NCBI GenBank assembly: GCA_965215315.1
Contig: CBDCDB010000008.1
Span: 1,860,001-1,924,000 of the forward strand
Length of the DNA: 64,000 nt
DNA from: Truepera sp965215315
Lineage (GTDB): Bacteria > Deinococcota > Deinococci > Deinococcales > Trueperaceae
Direction of reading: 5' to 3'
Shown here: piece after piece, positions 26,150 to 34,412 of the stretch
Numbering within the stretch: position 1 is the stretch's first letter
How the letters are laid out: every line of letters starts with the position of its first letter
The notes under the pieces: model-generated
The model's input: the letters and a program-made list of their open reading frames with translations, nothing else
What the model was told of the DNA's origin: nothing
Databases searched by the model: none
Made by a program: the position numbers and the translations under genes

Positions 26150-26755
26150 CTACTCCGGCCATTTATACCCAAAATCCTTACGCTTGATTTTGACCATTCG
26201 CCCATCAGGGTGATGCCAAACTACGCCCTCAACGACATGGTTCTGGAACCACTCCTTCAATTCGTCAAAGGTACGCGGAGATTCAATTGTCTCCGAGCCA
26301 TGACGCCAAAGTTGGTGCTGCTGGAGATTATAAAGATTCCTCTGTACCTTTGGCCCGACTAACTCATATGTTCCGTCTGACAATGAAGGATCGAAAGCTT
26401 CCTGGTGCCACTTGTCATCTGGCGTATCAGAAATGGGCAACCAGCCAGGCCAATGCCCCGTATTGGGGTCTGCATTTTCCTCTGCTGCTTGCCAATTAGC
26501 AGGAGCTGCTTTGTAGTCTGTCAGTTCCCAAGGGCCGTCATAACCTTTCTTTTTACGCTTTACTGCTTGGTCACTAAGCCTACGGTCGTAACGCTTGTAG
26601 AGCTTACCGTCATGAACCATGCAGCTAGTGCCGTCCACTTTTAGTGTCGCAACACCCTCACCGGCGGCGACCCATTCGGTTCCAGAAACCAGTTCATCAT
26701 AGATTAGGCGCGTGCCTTGATAGTCACGCTTAAACAGAGACTGTATTTTCTGCAC
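26150..26755 (-). CDS. RNA ligase family protein (RNA ligase 1/DUF5565-like)
   Basis: 201 residues. The nucleotidyltransferase motif I is KVDGT with Lys39 as the likely AMP-linked residue; motif IV is VEGVVWHH and motif V is MVKIKRKDF, in the order and spacing of covalent ligases. TGHWPGWLPI and KWHQEAF resemble bacterial members of the family I recall as RNA ligase 1/DUF5565. It would seal RNA using ATP, in tRNA or rRNA repair. GTG 26755 is preceded by GGAAGGGA. The gene looks less GC-rich than its neighbours, which suggests transfer. A DNA ligase role is unlikely given its size. Confidence 0.78.
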   Translation of the reverse strand: MQKIQSLFKRDYQGTRLIYDELVSGTEWVAAGEGVATLKVDGTSCMVHDGKLYKRYDRRLSDQAVKRKKKGYDGPWELTDYKAAPANWQAAEENADPNTGHWPGWLPISDTPDDKWHQEAFDPSLSDGTYELVGPKVQRNLYNLQQHQLWRHGSETIESPRTFDELKEWFQNHVVEGVVWHHPDGRMVKIKRKDFGYKWPE

Positions 26756-26894
26756 GGTTCATTCCCTTCCCGCTTTAATTTTGTGAGCGAAACAAATCTG
26801 AGCGATCTAGTTTCTAAGTACACAATTACACCGTGTGGCGGAATGTATCTAGCCTAAATTGCTCGGACGTTACCTTGGAGCTTTGAAAACCTGC

Positions 26895-28241
26895 CTAGTC
26901 GAGAAAATCTCTCAATTTCCGCGTCCGAGACTCGTGATACTTGAGTTTGCGGAGCGCCTTGTTTTCAATCTGCCGAATCCGCTCACGGGTTACGCCGAAG
27001 TGTGCACCAACCTCCTCGAGCGTGTGCTCGCGCCCGTCTACCAGACCTTTGCGGAACTTCAAAACCATCGACTCGCGTTCAGTGAGCTTGTCCAAAGCTT
27101 TGTCAAGCTCTTCGGACAAGAGCGTTTTCGAGGCTTGGTCAACCGGCGATTCGACGTTATCGTCGGGGATAAAGTCGCCGTAAAACGAGTCTTTTTCGTC
27201 GCCGATAGGCGTTTCTAAAGACACCGGCTCCTGCGAGACCTTAAAAACCTCTTCGACCTTTTCGGCGTTCCAACCCGGCCCCATCGCGTCGGCAACCTCT
27301 TCGTAGGTCGGTTCGCGGCTGAGTTCTTGCTGGAGCTGCCGCGCCGTGCGGGTCAGCTTGTTGATGGTTTCGACCATGTGAACGGGGATACGGATGGTGC
27401 GGGCTTGGTCGGCGATGGCGCGGTTGATGGCCTGCCGAATCCACCACGTCGCGTAGGTAGAGAACTTGTAGCGGCGGCGGTACTCGAACTTTTCAACCGC
27501 GCGGATCAGCCCCTGATTACCCTCCTGGATGAGGTCGAGAAACGACAAGCCGCGTCCGGTGTACTTTTTGGCAATCGAGACGACAAGGCGCAAGTTGGCT
27601 TCGATGAGGTGCTGCCGTGCCATGTCACCGTCTTCTTGCACGCGCTTAAGGCCACGTTTGGTGCGTTCGGGCAGGCTTTCGCCCTCTTCAGCGGAGCGTT
27701 TTTCGGCGGCTTCACCGTCTTCGATACGCCGTGCGAGCGAGATTTCTTCCTCCAAAGTCAACAAACTCACGCGCCCGATTTCGTGCAGATACTGCCGCAC
27801 CGGGTCGTTCGTTGACAAGCGGCTACCCGCCATCGCTTCGGCGCGCGCCTCCATCTCTTCACGGTCACGGTTGAGGTCGCCTTCATCGTCTTCCGCATCA
27901 TCGAGTTCGGCGACGCCGTCAAACTCGTCGTCGTCGATAACTTCGTCGTCGGCGAGGTCGGCAATTTCAATTTTTTGTGCGCCCAGAAGACCGATTAGGG
28001 TCTCGAAGTCGTCGCTGGCGCTGTCTAGATTCAGCGATTCGACCGCCTTGTTGAGCGCGGAGGTAATCTCTTCAGAGTTGAGCGAGCCGTCGCGCTTACC
28101 GGTTTCGAAAAGTTTTTGGATTTGCGGTGCGTTGACCCACGCCGGGCCGGCTACAGGCGTTTCGGCTTGGGTGGATTTAGCAGTTTTTTTGACAGGTGCT
28201 TTTTTTGCTTTGGGTTTCGTTTTGACGTTTGCTTCGGTCAT
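26895..28241 (-). CDS. rpoD: RNA polymerase primary sigma factor
   Basis: 448 residues from ATG 28241, which GGAGG precedes by seven bases; the longer frame to 28361 crosses the likely leader. The N-terminus is Lys- and Ala-rich, then acidic (near DLADDEVIDDDEFDG). Region 1.2 is DPVRQYLHEIGRVSLL, region 2 contains NLRLVVSIAKKYTGRGL and TYATWWIRQAINRAI, and region 4 ends with GVTRERIRQIENKALRKL. It directs transcription of housekeeping genes. The gene is transcribed alone. Confidence 0.95.
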   Translation of the reverse strand: MTEANVKTKPKAKKAPVKKTAKSTQAETPVAGPAWVNAPQIQKLFETGKRDGSLNSEEITSALNKAVESLNLDSASDDFETLIGLLGAQKIEIADLADDEVIDDDEFDGVAELDDAEDDEGDLNRDREEMEARAEAMAGSRLSTNDPVRQYLHEIGRVSLLTLEEEISLARRIEDGEAAEKRSAEEGESLPERTKRGLKRVQEDGDMARQHLIEANLRLVVSIAKKYTGRGLSFLDLIQEGNQGLIRAVEKFEYRRRYKFSTYATWWIRQAINRAIADQARTIRIPVHMVETINKLTRTARQLQQELSREPTYEEVADAMGPGWNAEKVEEVFKVSQEPVSLETPIGDEKDSFYGDFIPDDNVESPVDQASKTLLSEELDKALDKLTERESMVLKFRKGLVDGREHTLEEVGAHFGVTRERIRQIENKALRKLKYHESRTRKLRDFLD

Positions 28242-28590
28242 TTTGCCTCCAACGGATTCGGGCGGACTGAGTATAGATAGTAGAAAGCAGTAGAAAAGGC
28301 CGCGTACTGCGGTTCTCAGCTTTTTGGGTATTTCTTGGGTGGAGTTCTTGGCGCTCGCCATGAATCAGTCGCGCCGCATCGCGCTAATATAAGACTATAG
28401 CATAACTCAGCTCTAAAAGCCGCGCTAGAGCGACACCGACAGGGATATGTGGAGATGATTCCAAAGGGATCAAGGCGGTGTAGGGGCAGCATTCAGGATT
28501 GTCTCAGTAGCATTTACAGTTGAACCGTCCCCAAGGCACCCTGATGGTTTCGTCACGCTTCTCACCCCAATAGCCTGATAAATTAGATCA
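28242..28590. other. Intergenic region between rpoD and the Lpt-like genes
   Basis: 349 bases. On the minus side it holds an A/T-rich stretch around 28386-28402 (TATAAGACTATAGC on the plus strand) that may carry the rpoD promoter. On the plus side TAAATT (28579-28584) lies six bases before GTG 28591. A minus-strand frame at 28470-28715 overlaps the Lpt-like gene and shows no protein-like pattern. I see no RNA gene here. Confidence 0.4.
28579..28584 (+). promoter_or_regulatory. -10 hexamer TAAATT, leaderless Lpt-like operon
   Basis: TAAATT is followed by six bases and GTG 28591, the first gene of the three-gene Lpt-like operon. Confidence 0.5.
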
Positions 28591-29142
28591 GTGTTCCGAC
28601 TTGCTCTTATCGCGCTCGGCCTTACGGTCGCCGTTCTCGTGGCGTTGTCGCTGGTTCCGCAGCGGCGGCAGGTGACGCCGGGGGGCACTATCTCGTTGTC
28701 CGGCGCAGGCGTCACGCTCTACCCCCAAGCCGACCCGGACGCAGTCTGGCACTTTGCCGCTGACCGGGTAGATTACAAACCCGACGTGCAGGAAACTGTT
28801 TTGTACGACATTGACGACGCTGAAAGAACGGTGGGCGGCAAAACGGACTTTACGCTGGCGTCAAAGCGTCTGGTCATCGACGCACAGGAGAACCTCCGCG
28901 GTCAGCAGCTCGAGGTTTACATCCCCGAAGCCAAGTGGACGCTTGACATGAAGAATAAGTCCGGTACGCCGGTCGTTATCGACCAGCAAGAAGGCAGGTT
29001 TAGCGCGCCGTTTCTGGATATTTCCGGCCCTGATATTAACAGCCGCTCCCAAGACGCAGGGATGGACTTCGACCTGAAGAACTTTGTCTCCGGCGGCGAG
29101 GGTACCCGAAACAGTGATAGTTTTAGAGACGGGGCAAATTAA
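28591..29142 (+). CDS. LptC-like periplasmic protein
   Basis: 183 residues. One N-terminal membrane helix (LALIALGLTVAVLVALSLV) is followed by a beta-rich domain with repeated short strands, as in LptC. LptC links the inner-membrane ABC exporter to LptA in LPS-transporting bacteria. Deinococcota make no classical LPS, so the lipid carried here is unknown. Two OstA-like genes follow on the same strand with 26- and 13-base gaps, forming a conserved-type operon. Similarity is structural rather than strong. Confidence 0.6.
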   Translation: MFRLALIALGLTVAVLVALSLVPQRRQVTPGGTISLSGAGVTLYPQADPDAVWHFAADRVDYKPDVQETVLYDIDDAERTVGGKTDFTLASKRLVIDAQENLRGQQLEVYIPEAKWTLDMKNKSGTPVVIDQQEGRFSAPFLDISGPDINSRSQDAGMDFDLKNFVSGGEGTRNSDSFRDGAN

Positions 29143-29168
29143 ATCTCGAGTAACGATAGAGGAGTTTT

Positions 29169-30185
29169 ATGTTGACTACTGCTTACGACCTTGCCAAACT
29201 TGCCGCTCTATCCGCTTCCCTGTGCCTGGGCTTCGCTTTAGCGCAAGACGCACCTGCTGACCCTGCGCCTGCAGGTGACGCGCCAGCTGGACAGGTCGAG
29301 GGCGCACCTACACCCGCCGGGCCGGGTGAGCGCATTATCACCATCACCTATGACGGCGGCACCCGCGACAGTCCTGACCTCCGCTACGGCCCCTATGTGT
29401 ACGAGCACCCACAGCCGGACGGCATCAAGGCGAGCGTGTCGAACCTCGAGATTTTCTCCCAACGCGGCGAACTGAGCGCCCCTAAAGACGTGCTGATTGC
29501 TGAGGCCGAAGGGGAGCGTGAAGCGAACTTTACCGGCGGCGTGCGGGTCGAGCGGGGTCGGTTGACGGCGACCGGGCCGGGACTCGAGTACAGCGAAGCG
29601 ACGGGCCGTGGCGTGATGCCGCAAAAAACCGCCATCGTCGTGGAACCTGCCGATAAAAACAACGACGTCGTAAATATCGCTACCGACACCGTAACGTTCG
29701 ACGTCGATACCGATACGAGCGTCAGTCAGGGGAACGTGACGCTGACCAACGGGGCGCAGGACGCAGAGGCGGACGAACTCGTCTTTGAAGAGGGGCGCGA
29801 TTTGGCGGTACTGAGCAATGAGCAGGGGCAGGCCGTAGTACGGCGCGAAAACGACGACGGCACCTTCCTGACCATTACCGCCGACGAGATTCGCGCCCTG
29901 ACCGAGACCGACGTGCTTTTGGCGACCGGCAACGTTTCTATTGTAGACGGCGACAATACAACGACCGGCGATACGCTCTACTACGACGACGACGCCTCGA
30001 GAGCCGAAGTCATCGGTAATCCGGCGGTTTCAGTTGACGAAGCGTTCGGTTCAACGATCAGTGGCGCACGCATCGAGCAGCGCACCGACATCGACGCGGT
30101 ACAGCAGCTGAGCGACCCGACGCCGAGCTTCGACACCGCGCAGTTCCGTCTGTCGAGCGAAACCGCCGCAGCTCCGGCCCCGTAA
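29169..30185 (+). CDS. LptA/OstA-like periplasmic protein
   Basis: 338 residues with a signal peptide (cleavage near FALAQDAPAD). Repeated units such as GNVTLTNGAQDAEADELVF and GNVSIVDGDNTTTGDTLYYD match the OstA-fold repeat, in which short strands build a long jelly-roll groove. GAGGAG lies before ATG 29169. It probably forms a bridge for lipid movement to the outer membrane together with the genes at 28591 and 30199. Confidence 0.75.
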   Translation: MLTTAYDLAKLAALSASLCLGFALAQDAPADPAPAGDAPAGQVEGAPTPAGPGERIITITYDGGTRDSPDLRYGPYVYEHPQPDGIKASVSNLEIFSQRGELSAPKDVLIAEAEGEREANFTGGVRVERGRLTATGPGLEYSEATGRGVMPQKTAIVVEPADKNNDVVNIATDTVTFDVDTDTSVSQGNVTLTNGAQDAEADELVFEEGRDLAVLSNEQGQAVVRRENDDGTFLTITADEIRALTETDVLLATGNVSIVDGDNTTTGDTLYYDDDASRAEVIGNPAVSVDEAFGSTISGARIEQRTDIDAVQQLSDPTPSFDTAQFRLSSETAAAPAP

Positions 30186-30198
30186 AAAGGCGTTTACG

Positions 30199-31371
30199 GT
30201 GATGTTTACGGTGCGGCGGCTTATCATTTTAGGACTTTACGGCGGCCTGTTAGCAATCGGTGGCTTGGGGATAAGTACGGCACAAAACGGCGCAAAGCCG
30301 CCGGAAACGCCGCCCGTAAATCCGGCAGAGACCTCGCCAGCAACGCCAGCAGAAACGCCGGAAGAGGCAACCGAGACACCAGCAGAAGAGACCGAGTCCC
30401 CAGCAGAAACGCCAGCGGTTGACCCGGCAGCCAACCTGCCGTCGTTTGAACTCAGACGTGGCGACCGCCCGATTGTTGTGAAGCAGACCGCGACCGACGC
30501 CGAAGGGGGCATCAACATCACCAAAGGCGGGAGTGACTGCCGTAAGGACAGGAATATCTCGTTTTTCTATGCGCCCAACCCCAAACGTATTGACACCACG
30601 GTCAATAAAACCCGGATTAACTCGAGCGTCGTCCTCCGTACCCAACCCAAAGAGGGCGGCGCAGAGGCGCAAGAAGAAGCGGACCTCAACTTTTTCGGCG
30701 GGTCGTTAGGCGTTGACAACGACACGCTCTGCCCCACCAATATCAAACGTGGCGGCGACCCTAAAGTGACCATCACCGAGGGCCGCACGACCGTCGAAGG
30801 TGGCCCGCTCGTCTACAGAAACAGCACCGGCATTGGGGATATGACCGGCCCGGTTGACCTGAATCGCCGCGCCTCCGGCGAGTCGCCCGCGCTGACCTCC
30901 TCGTCTGACCGCTTTTCGTTTAACGTTGACGACGATATTCAGACGCTTAAAGGCAACGTCAAGGTCGAGTCCGACGGGCGCAAGAGCGAAGCGGATATCC
31001 TGGAACTTGACGAAGCGGCCGGGTTTGCGGTGCTGCGCGGCAATCCAGCGGTCAGCCGCAACAACGAGAGTGAAGTCAGGGGCGAGGTCATCGAATACGA
31101 CCTCGACAGCAACGACGTGGTGGTCGTAGGTGAGGTCAAGGGAGCGTTTACGCTCGACCTCGGGGACGACGAGGCGTCGCTGCCCGACTTGAGCATCGGC
31201 GGTGACAGCTCAAGTACAGGCTCAGACACCAGCGGTGATTCTTCGGGCGATACAAGCGGAGCAACCGACGGTTCAGGAGATTCTACAGGTGATGGAGCCG
31301 ACAGCTCAGGAGATTCTACGAGTGGTGATGATAATTTCATCCCACCTGACGACCCAAACGAAACTTTCTGA
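30199..31371 (+). CDS. Second LptA/OstA-like protein with low-complexity ends
   Basis: 390 residues. A signal peptide is followed by a Pro/Glu/Thr-rich stretch (ETPEEATETPAEETESPAET), then an OstA-like beta domain (GNVKVESDGRKSEADILEL, AVLRGNPAVSRNNESEVRG), then a Ser/Gly/Asp-rich tail of about 60 residues. The tail is disordered and may be exposed. It begins with GTG 30199, 13 bases after the previous gene. Two OstA-type proteins in one operon suggest a hetero-oligomeric bridge. Confidence 0.7.
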   Translation: MMFTVRRLIILGLYGGLLAIGGLGISTAQNGAKPPETPPVNPAETSPATPAETPEEATETPAEETESPAETPAVDPAANLPSFELRRGDRPIVVKQTATDAEGGINITKGGSDCRKDRNISFFYAPNPKRIDTTVNKTRINSSVVLRTQPKEGGAEAQEEADLNFFGGSLGVDNDTLCPTNIKRGGDPKVTITEGRTTVEGGPLVYRNSTGIGDMTGPVDLNRRASGESPALTSSSDRFSFNVDDDIQTLKGNVKVESDGRKSEADILELDEAAGFAVLRGNPAVSRNNESEVRGEVIEYDLDSNDVVVVGEVKGAFTLDLGDDEASLPDLSIGGDSSSTGSDTSGDSSGDTSGATDGSGDSTGDGADSSGDSTSGDDNFIPPDDPNETF

Positions 31372-31384
31372 AACAGCAAGGCAG

Positions 31385-31408
31385 CCTGCTGAGCTAAACT
31401 TCAGCAGG
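31385..31408 (+). terminator. Hairpin after the Lpt-like operon
   Basis: CCTGCTGA (31385-31392) pairs with TCAGCAGG (31401-31408) over an eight-base loop. No T-run follows, so it is either a Rho-independent site lacking a U-tract or a messenger-stabilising hairpin. Confidence 0.4.
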
Positions 31409-31454
31409 TTGCTCTCGTCGGATGACACGCACCAAATTACGGCAGAGAACAGCT

Positions 31455-31853
31455 TCAGACTTTAGGCAGATGTAAAATCAGTAAACCTTCACGCAGTTGG
31501 GCGCTGCTCGCTTCGTAGTGAACGTCACCGGGTAGCTCGAGCGTCCTTTGAAAGTGTCCTCCGGCGCGTTCACGTACCGCAAACGTCTGTTCACCACCGT
31601 TCATCTCGCGCAGGCCCGCAACCGTGAGCTGCCGCCCGTGCAGGGCGATCTCGAGGTCGTCCTGAGCGACGCCGGGCAGGTCTACAATCAGCCGGTACGC
31701 CTCACCGAGGTCGAGCAGGTCGAGTTTGAGCTCCAAGCTCTGCTGCGTCACCCCGGCGGCCAGCTCGCTCACCCGGTCGCGCAGAATAAGCAGACTCTGC
31801 AGGTCGCGCTGGGTGGCGTTTTGGGTGCTATTGTCGCGTTTGTCCAACTCCAT
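31455..31853 (-). CDS. Small heat-shock protein, Hsp20 family
   Basis: 132 residues. The alpha-crystallin domain covers about residues 43-132, with RLIVDLPGVAQDDLEIALHG and the C-terminal strand LREGLLILHLPKV. The N-terminal arm is short and polar. It binds unfolded protein without ATP. ATG 31853 is preceded by TAAACT six bases upstream, so the mRNA is probably leaderless. The usual C-terminal I-x-I anchor is absent because the protein ends at LPKV. Confidence 0.85.
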   Translation of the reverse strand: MELDKRDNSTQNATQRDLQSLLILRDRVSELAAGVTQQSLELKLDLLDLGEAYRLIVDLPGVAQDDLEIALHGRQLTVAGLREMNGGEQTFAVRERAGGHFQRTLELPGDVHYEASSAQLREGLLILHLPKV

Positions 31854-31859
31854 AAGGAA

Positions 31860-31865
31860 AGTTTA
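31860..31865 (-). promoter_or_regulatory. -10 hexamer TAAACT for leaderless hsp20 mRNA
   Basis: TAAACT is exactly six bases before ATG 31853 on the minus strand, the same hexamer and spacing as at cysK and comM. Confidence 0.55.
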
Positions 31866-32085
31866 GCATTCGCTTTTCACCCTTCCGGGGCGTTTGTACA
31901 TAAATCCGGCAGCTATTACCGTGGTCGGCAGCGCTCTCAGCTCGAGGTTTACCGACCGGCACACACCTTTTGAGCTGAGGCTTGGCGTGATTTCAACTTC
32001 GGGAATTGTGAACCGTATACTGGGGCCGATGACGACGAACACAGCTGGACACGAGGTTGCGCAGAAACGGGTCGCATATAACTCA

Positions 32086-32145
32086 AAGCTCTATGCCTGA
32101 AAGCTCTATGCCTGAAAGCTCTGGGTCTGAAAGCTTTATATCTAA
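32086..32145 (+). repeat. 15-base tandem repeat at the start of miaA
   Basis: Four units of 15 bases: two identical (32086-32100 and 32101-32115), a third with three changes (32116-32130) and a decayed fourth. Each 15-mer encodes five residues of the form S-S-M-P-E, so expansion or loss keeps the reading frame. Confidence 0.75.
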
Positions 32146-33055
32146 TTCGTTTGAAGCCGAGCCTGAAACCGGCCCGGTCATCGCCGTTTTGGGCGGGGTC
32201 ACGGCGAGTGGTAAAAGCGCGCTGGCGCTCACGTTGGCGCAGGATTTTGGGCTCGAGCTAATCTCTGCCGACGCCATGATGGTCTACCGGGGGCTCGACA
32301 TCGGGACGGCGAAACCGACGCCGGACGAGCGGGCGCGGGTGCCGCACCACCTTATCGACGTTGCGTGGCCGGACGAGGCGTTTAGCGTCGCACGCTACGT
32401 GACGCTGGCAGAGCGGGCTATCGCTGAGGTTCTGGCGCGGGGCCGTCTGCCGCTCGTGGTCGGCGGTACGGGGTTTTATATTCGCGCCCTGACAGTCGGG
32501 TTGCCGACGACGCCGCCACCCAACGCCAAGGTGCAGCGAGGGCTTTGGGAACGCCTCGAGCAAACCGGCCTCGACGCGCTCGAGGCCGACCTCTTCCGGC
32601 TTAGCCATGAAGACGCCGCACGCGCACAGCGCAACCCCCGGCGTATCATCCGGGCGCTCGAGATCTGGGAGCGGAGCGGGCGCTCGCCGACGACGTTTCC
32701 TATGACCAGACCCCGGTACCGCTACAGCAAACGGCAGCTCGAGTTTGGTACTGGTTTGGGGGAGCTCGAGGCGGCTATACACGAGCGCACCGAGACGATG
32801 TTTCGTGCGGGTCTGGTCGCTGAGGTGCTAGGACTATTGGAGCGCTACCCGGACACGCCGACCGCGCTGCAAGCTATCGGCTACAAAGAGGTGCGCAGAG
32901 CTATCATGGAGGACACGCTGGAAGGTGCGCCGCAAGCGGTCAGTCAGGCAACCTTGCGGTACGCCAAACGGCAGCGCACCTGGTTCGCCAAAGAGCCGCA
33001 GATGACGGCGCTGAAGCGTGCTGAAGCGCCGAGCTGGTTAGCGCGTTTACAGTGA
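32093..33055 (+). CDS. miaA: tRNA dimethylallyltransferase
   Basis: 320 residues. It adds a dimethylallyl group to A37 of tRNAs that read UNN codons. The P-loop is GGVTASGKSAL, followed by SADAMMVYRGLDIGTAKP with the conserved Asp, and the C-terminal part has LQAIGYKE and TLRYAKRQRTWF. ATG 32093 is the first in frame and lies within a short repeat, so the first 25 residues (MPESSMPESSGSE...) are unlikely to be functional. A possible 23-codon leaderless ORF, ATG 32029 with TATACT seven bases upstream, overlaps the start in another frame. Confidence 0.9.
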   Translation: MPESSMPESSGSESFISNSFEAEPETGPVIAVLGGVTASGKSALALTLAQDFGLELISADAMMVYRGLDIGTAKPTPDERARVPHHLIDVAWPDEAFSVARYVTLAERAIAEVLARGRLPLVVGGTGFYIRALTVGLPTTPPPNAKVQRGLWERLEQTGLDALEADLFRLSHEDAARAQRNPRRIIRALEIWERSGRSPTTFPMTRPRYRYSKRQLEFGTGLGELEAAIHERTETMFRAGLVAEVLGLLERYPDTPTALQAIGYKEVRRAIMEDTLEGAPQAVSQATLRYAKRQRTWFAKEPQMTALKRAEAPSWLARLQ

Positions 33056-33164
33056 TTTATTAGGGTTTACGGCACAGTTTGGACGTAGTAGCAGCGTAGA
33101 GGTGACATGATCATAAAGCTGGCTTCTAAAGACTAGCTTCTCATTGCCAGCCTTCTCTTTCAAC

Positions 33165-34158
33165 AGCACTTCCAGTATTTGCAGCCACAAAGTAAGCTAG
33201 AGGATGACAAGTTATTCACTAGACCTACGGGAACGAATCGTTAAAGCGCAAGTTGAAGAAGGGCAGAACAAAAGCGCAGTAGCAAGACGCTTTGGGGTAA
33301 GCCGCTGGAGCGTCGAGCGTTACGTTAAACGTGCTGCGGTAGGGACGTTAGCGGCAACGCCACATCTAGGTAGAAGGCGGCGGCTTGATACAAAAGGTGG
33401 TGAGGTATTGCGGCGGCAGGTTGAGGTGCAGCCTGACTGGAGTCTCGAGCAGCACGCCGCCACACTCTCTAAAGCGACGGGTATAGAGCTTAAGAAGTCG
33501 TCGGTCGGCAACTATCTTAAGCGCATGAGCATCACCCATAAAAAAAGAGTTTCAGCGCCACCGAGCAAGATGAGGGGGAGCGACAACGCTACCTTGACGA
33601 CGTAAAACATAAAGACACGAAGTTGCTTGTGTTCCTAGACGAAACGAGTGCCTGTGTTGGACAAAGCCGTGAGTATGGTTGGGCACCTAGCTGCGAACGT
33701 GTCCATGACGTTAAACCCGAAGGCAAGAAAGAACGGGTTAGCTTAATTGCTGCGGTGACGCTTGAAGGGATAATGGCTAAACAAGCTTTAGTTGTCACGG
33801 ACACAATAAACAAAAACGCTTTTCTGACTTTTCTTGAGACCGTTCTACTCCCCACGCTTACCAAGGGCAGCGTTATTGTGATGGACAATTGGACGGTTCA
33901 TTACGGTGAGGACGTAAACGAACTCGTTGATCGCTTTGGCTGCGAACTCTTGTATCTGCCGACCTATTCACCTGACTTAAGTCCCATAGAACAGCTTTTC
34001 GCCAAGCTCAAGGCATTGATCAAACGCCTTCGACCTGAAACGATAGACAACCTTATCCAAGCTTTTTGTGAGGCAGTCAGAGCTGTTACCCCAAGGCAGG
34101 TTCTCAATACCTTCGAGCCTTGTGGCTATATGTTGGAGCAGTAAAACATGGAAGTGCT
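33165..34158 (+). mobile_element. IS630-family insertion sequence (copy 1)
   Basis: Imperfect inverted ends AGCACTTCCA...TTT are seen at 33165-33180 and, inverted, at 34143-34158. They enclose a split transposase. The elements of this family insert at TA; a TA is present at the right end but not as a clean duplication at the left, so the insertion site has drifted or the ends are a few bases off. It lies between miaA and the Wzz-like gene and interrupts no recognisable gene. It carries only one CTCGAG. Confidence 0.75.
33204..34144 (+). CDS. IS630 transposase, two frames joined by -1 frameshift
   Basis: Frame 1 (33204-33605) has the helix-turn-helix DNA-binding part (RERIVKAQVEEGQNKSAV, then ARRFGVSRWSVERYV). 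The catalytic part, in the -1 frame, has the DDE residues: LLVFLDET, VIVMDNWTVHY and YSPDLSPIEQLFAKLK. A run of seven A bases (33540-33546) lies just where frame 1 must shift: moving back one base there gives KKSFSATEQDEGERQR and reads on to the stop at 34144. This is the usual programmed frameshift of the family; intact in this reading. Confidence 0.8.
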
Positions 34159-34412
34159 ACAAGAAGACGCCGACGAAACATCAGCTATTTGAAAATCGTA
34201 GTTTGGCGGTGGCTCCGGTGAGAGAACTCGCGAGCGTCGCCCAAAACCGTCCAGAGTTACTGAGCTCACACGCGTGGTGTGAATCCTGCAAAGAGGAAAG
34301 CGGAACGCATCTGTTAGAGTGAACCTCAAGAGCCGGACGTAACGCCCGGCAGAAGCCCAGAAAATCCTAACGGCGCAAACCCTAACGATTAGGTGAAACG
34401 GACAGGAACACT
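34159..34412. other. Gap between IS630 copy 1 and the Wzz-like gene
   Basis: 254 bases without a convincing gene. It holds a GCCGG/CCGGC hairpin at 34332-34350 and a short repeat of CCTAACG near 34370-34390 that may bear the promoter of the Wzz-like gene. I looked for a c-di-GMP riboswitch and did not find its consensus. Confidence 0.3.

Noticed and set aside
31894..32100. 68-residue plus-strand frame before miaA
   Set aside because: Its first half has no protein-like pattern; only the last 23 codons from ATG 32029 have a promoter-like element.
34332..34412. Possible c-di-GMP riboswitch before the Wzz-like gene
   Set aside because: Only a short GCCGG/CCGGC hairpin is present; the conserved core of the known classes was not found.
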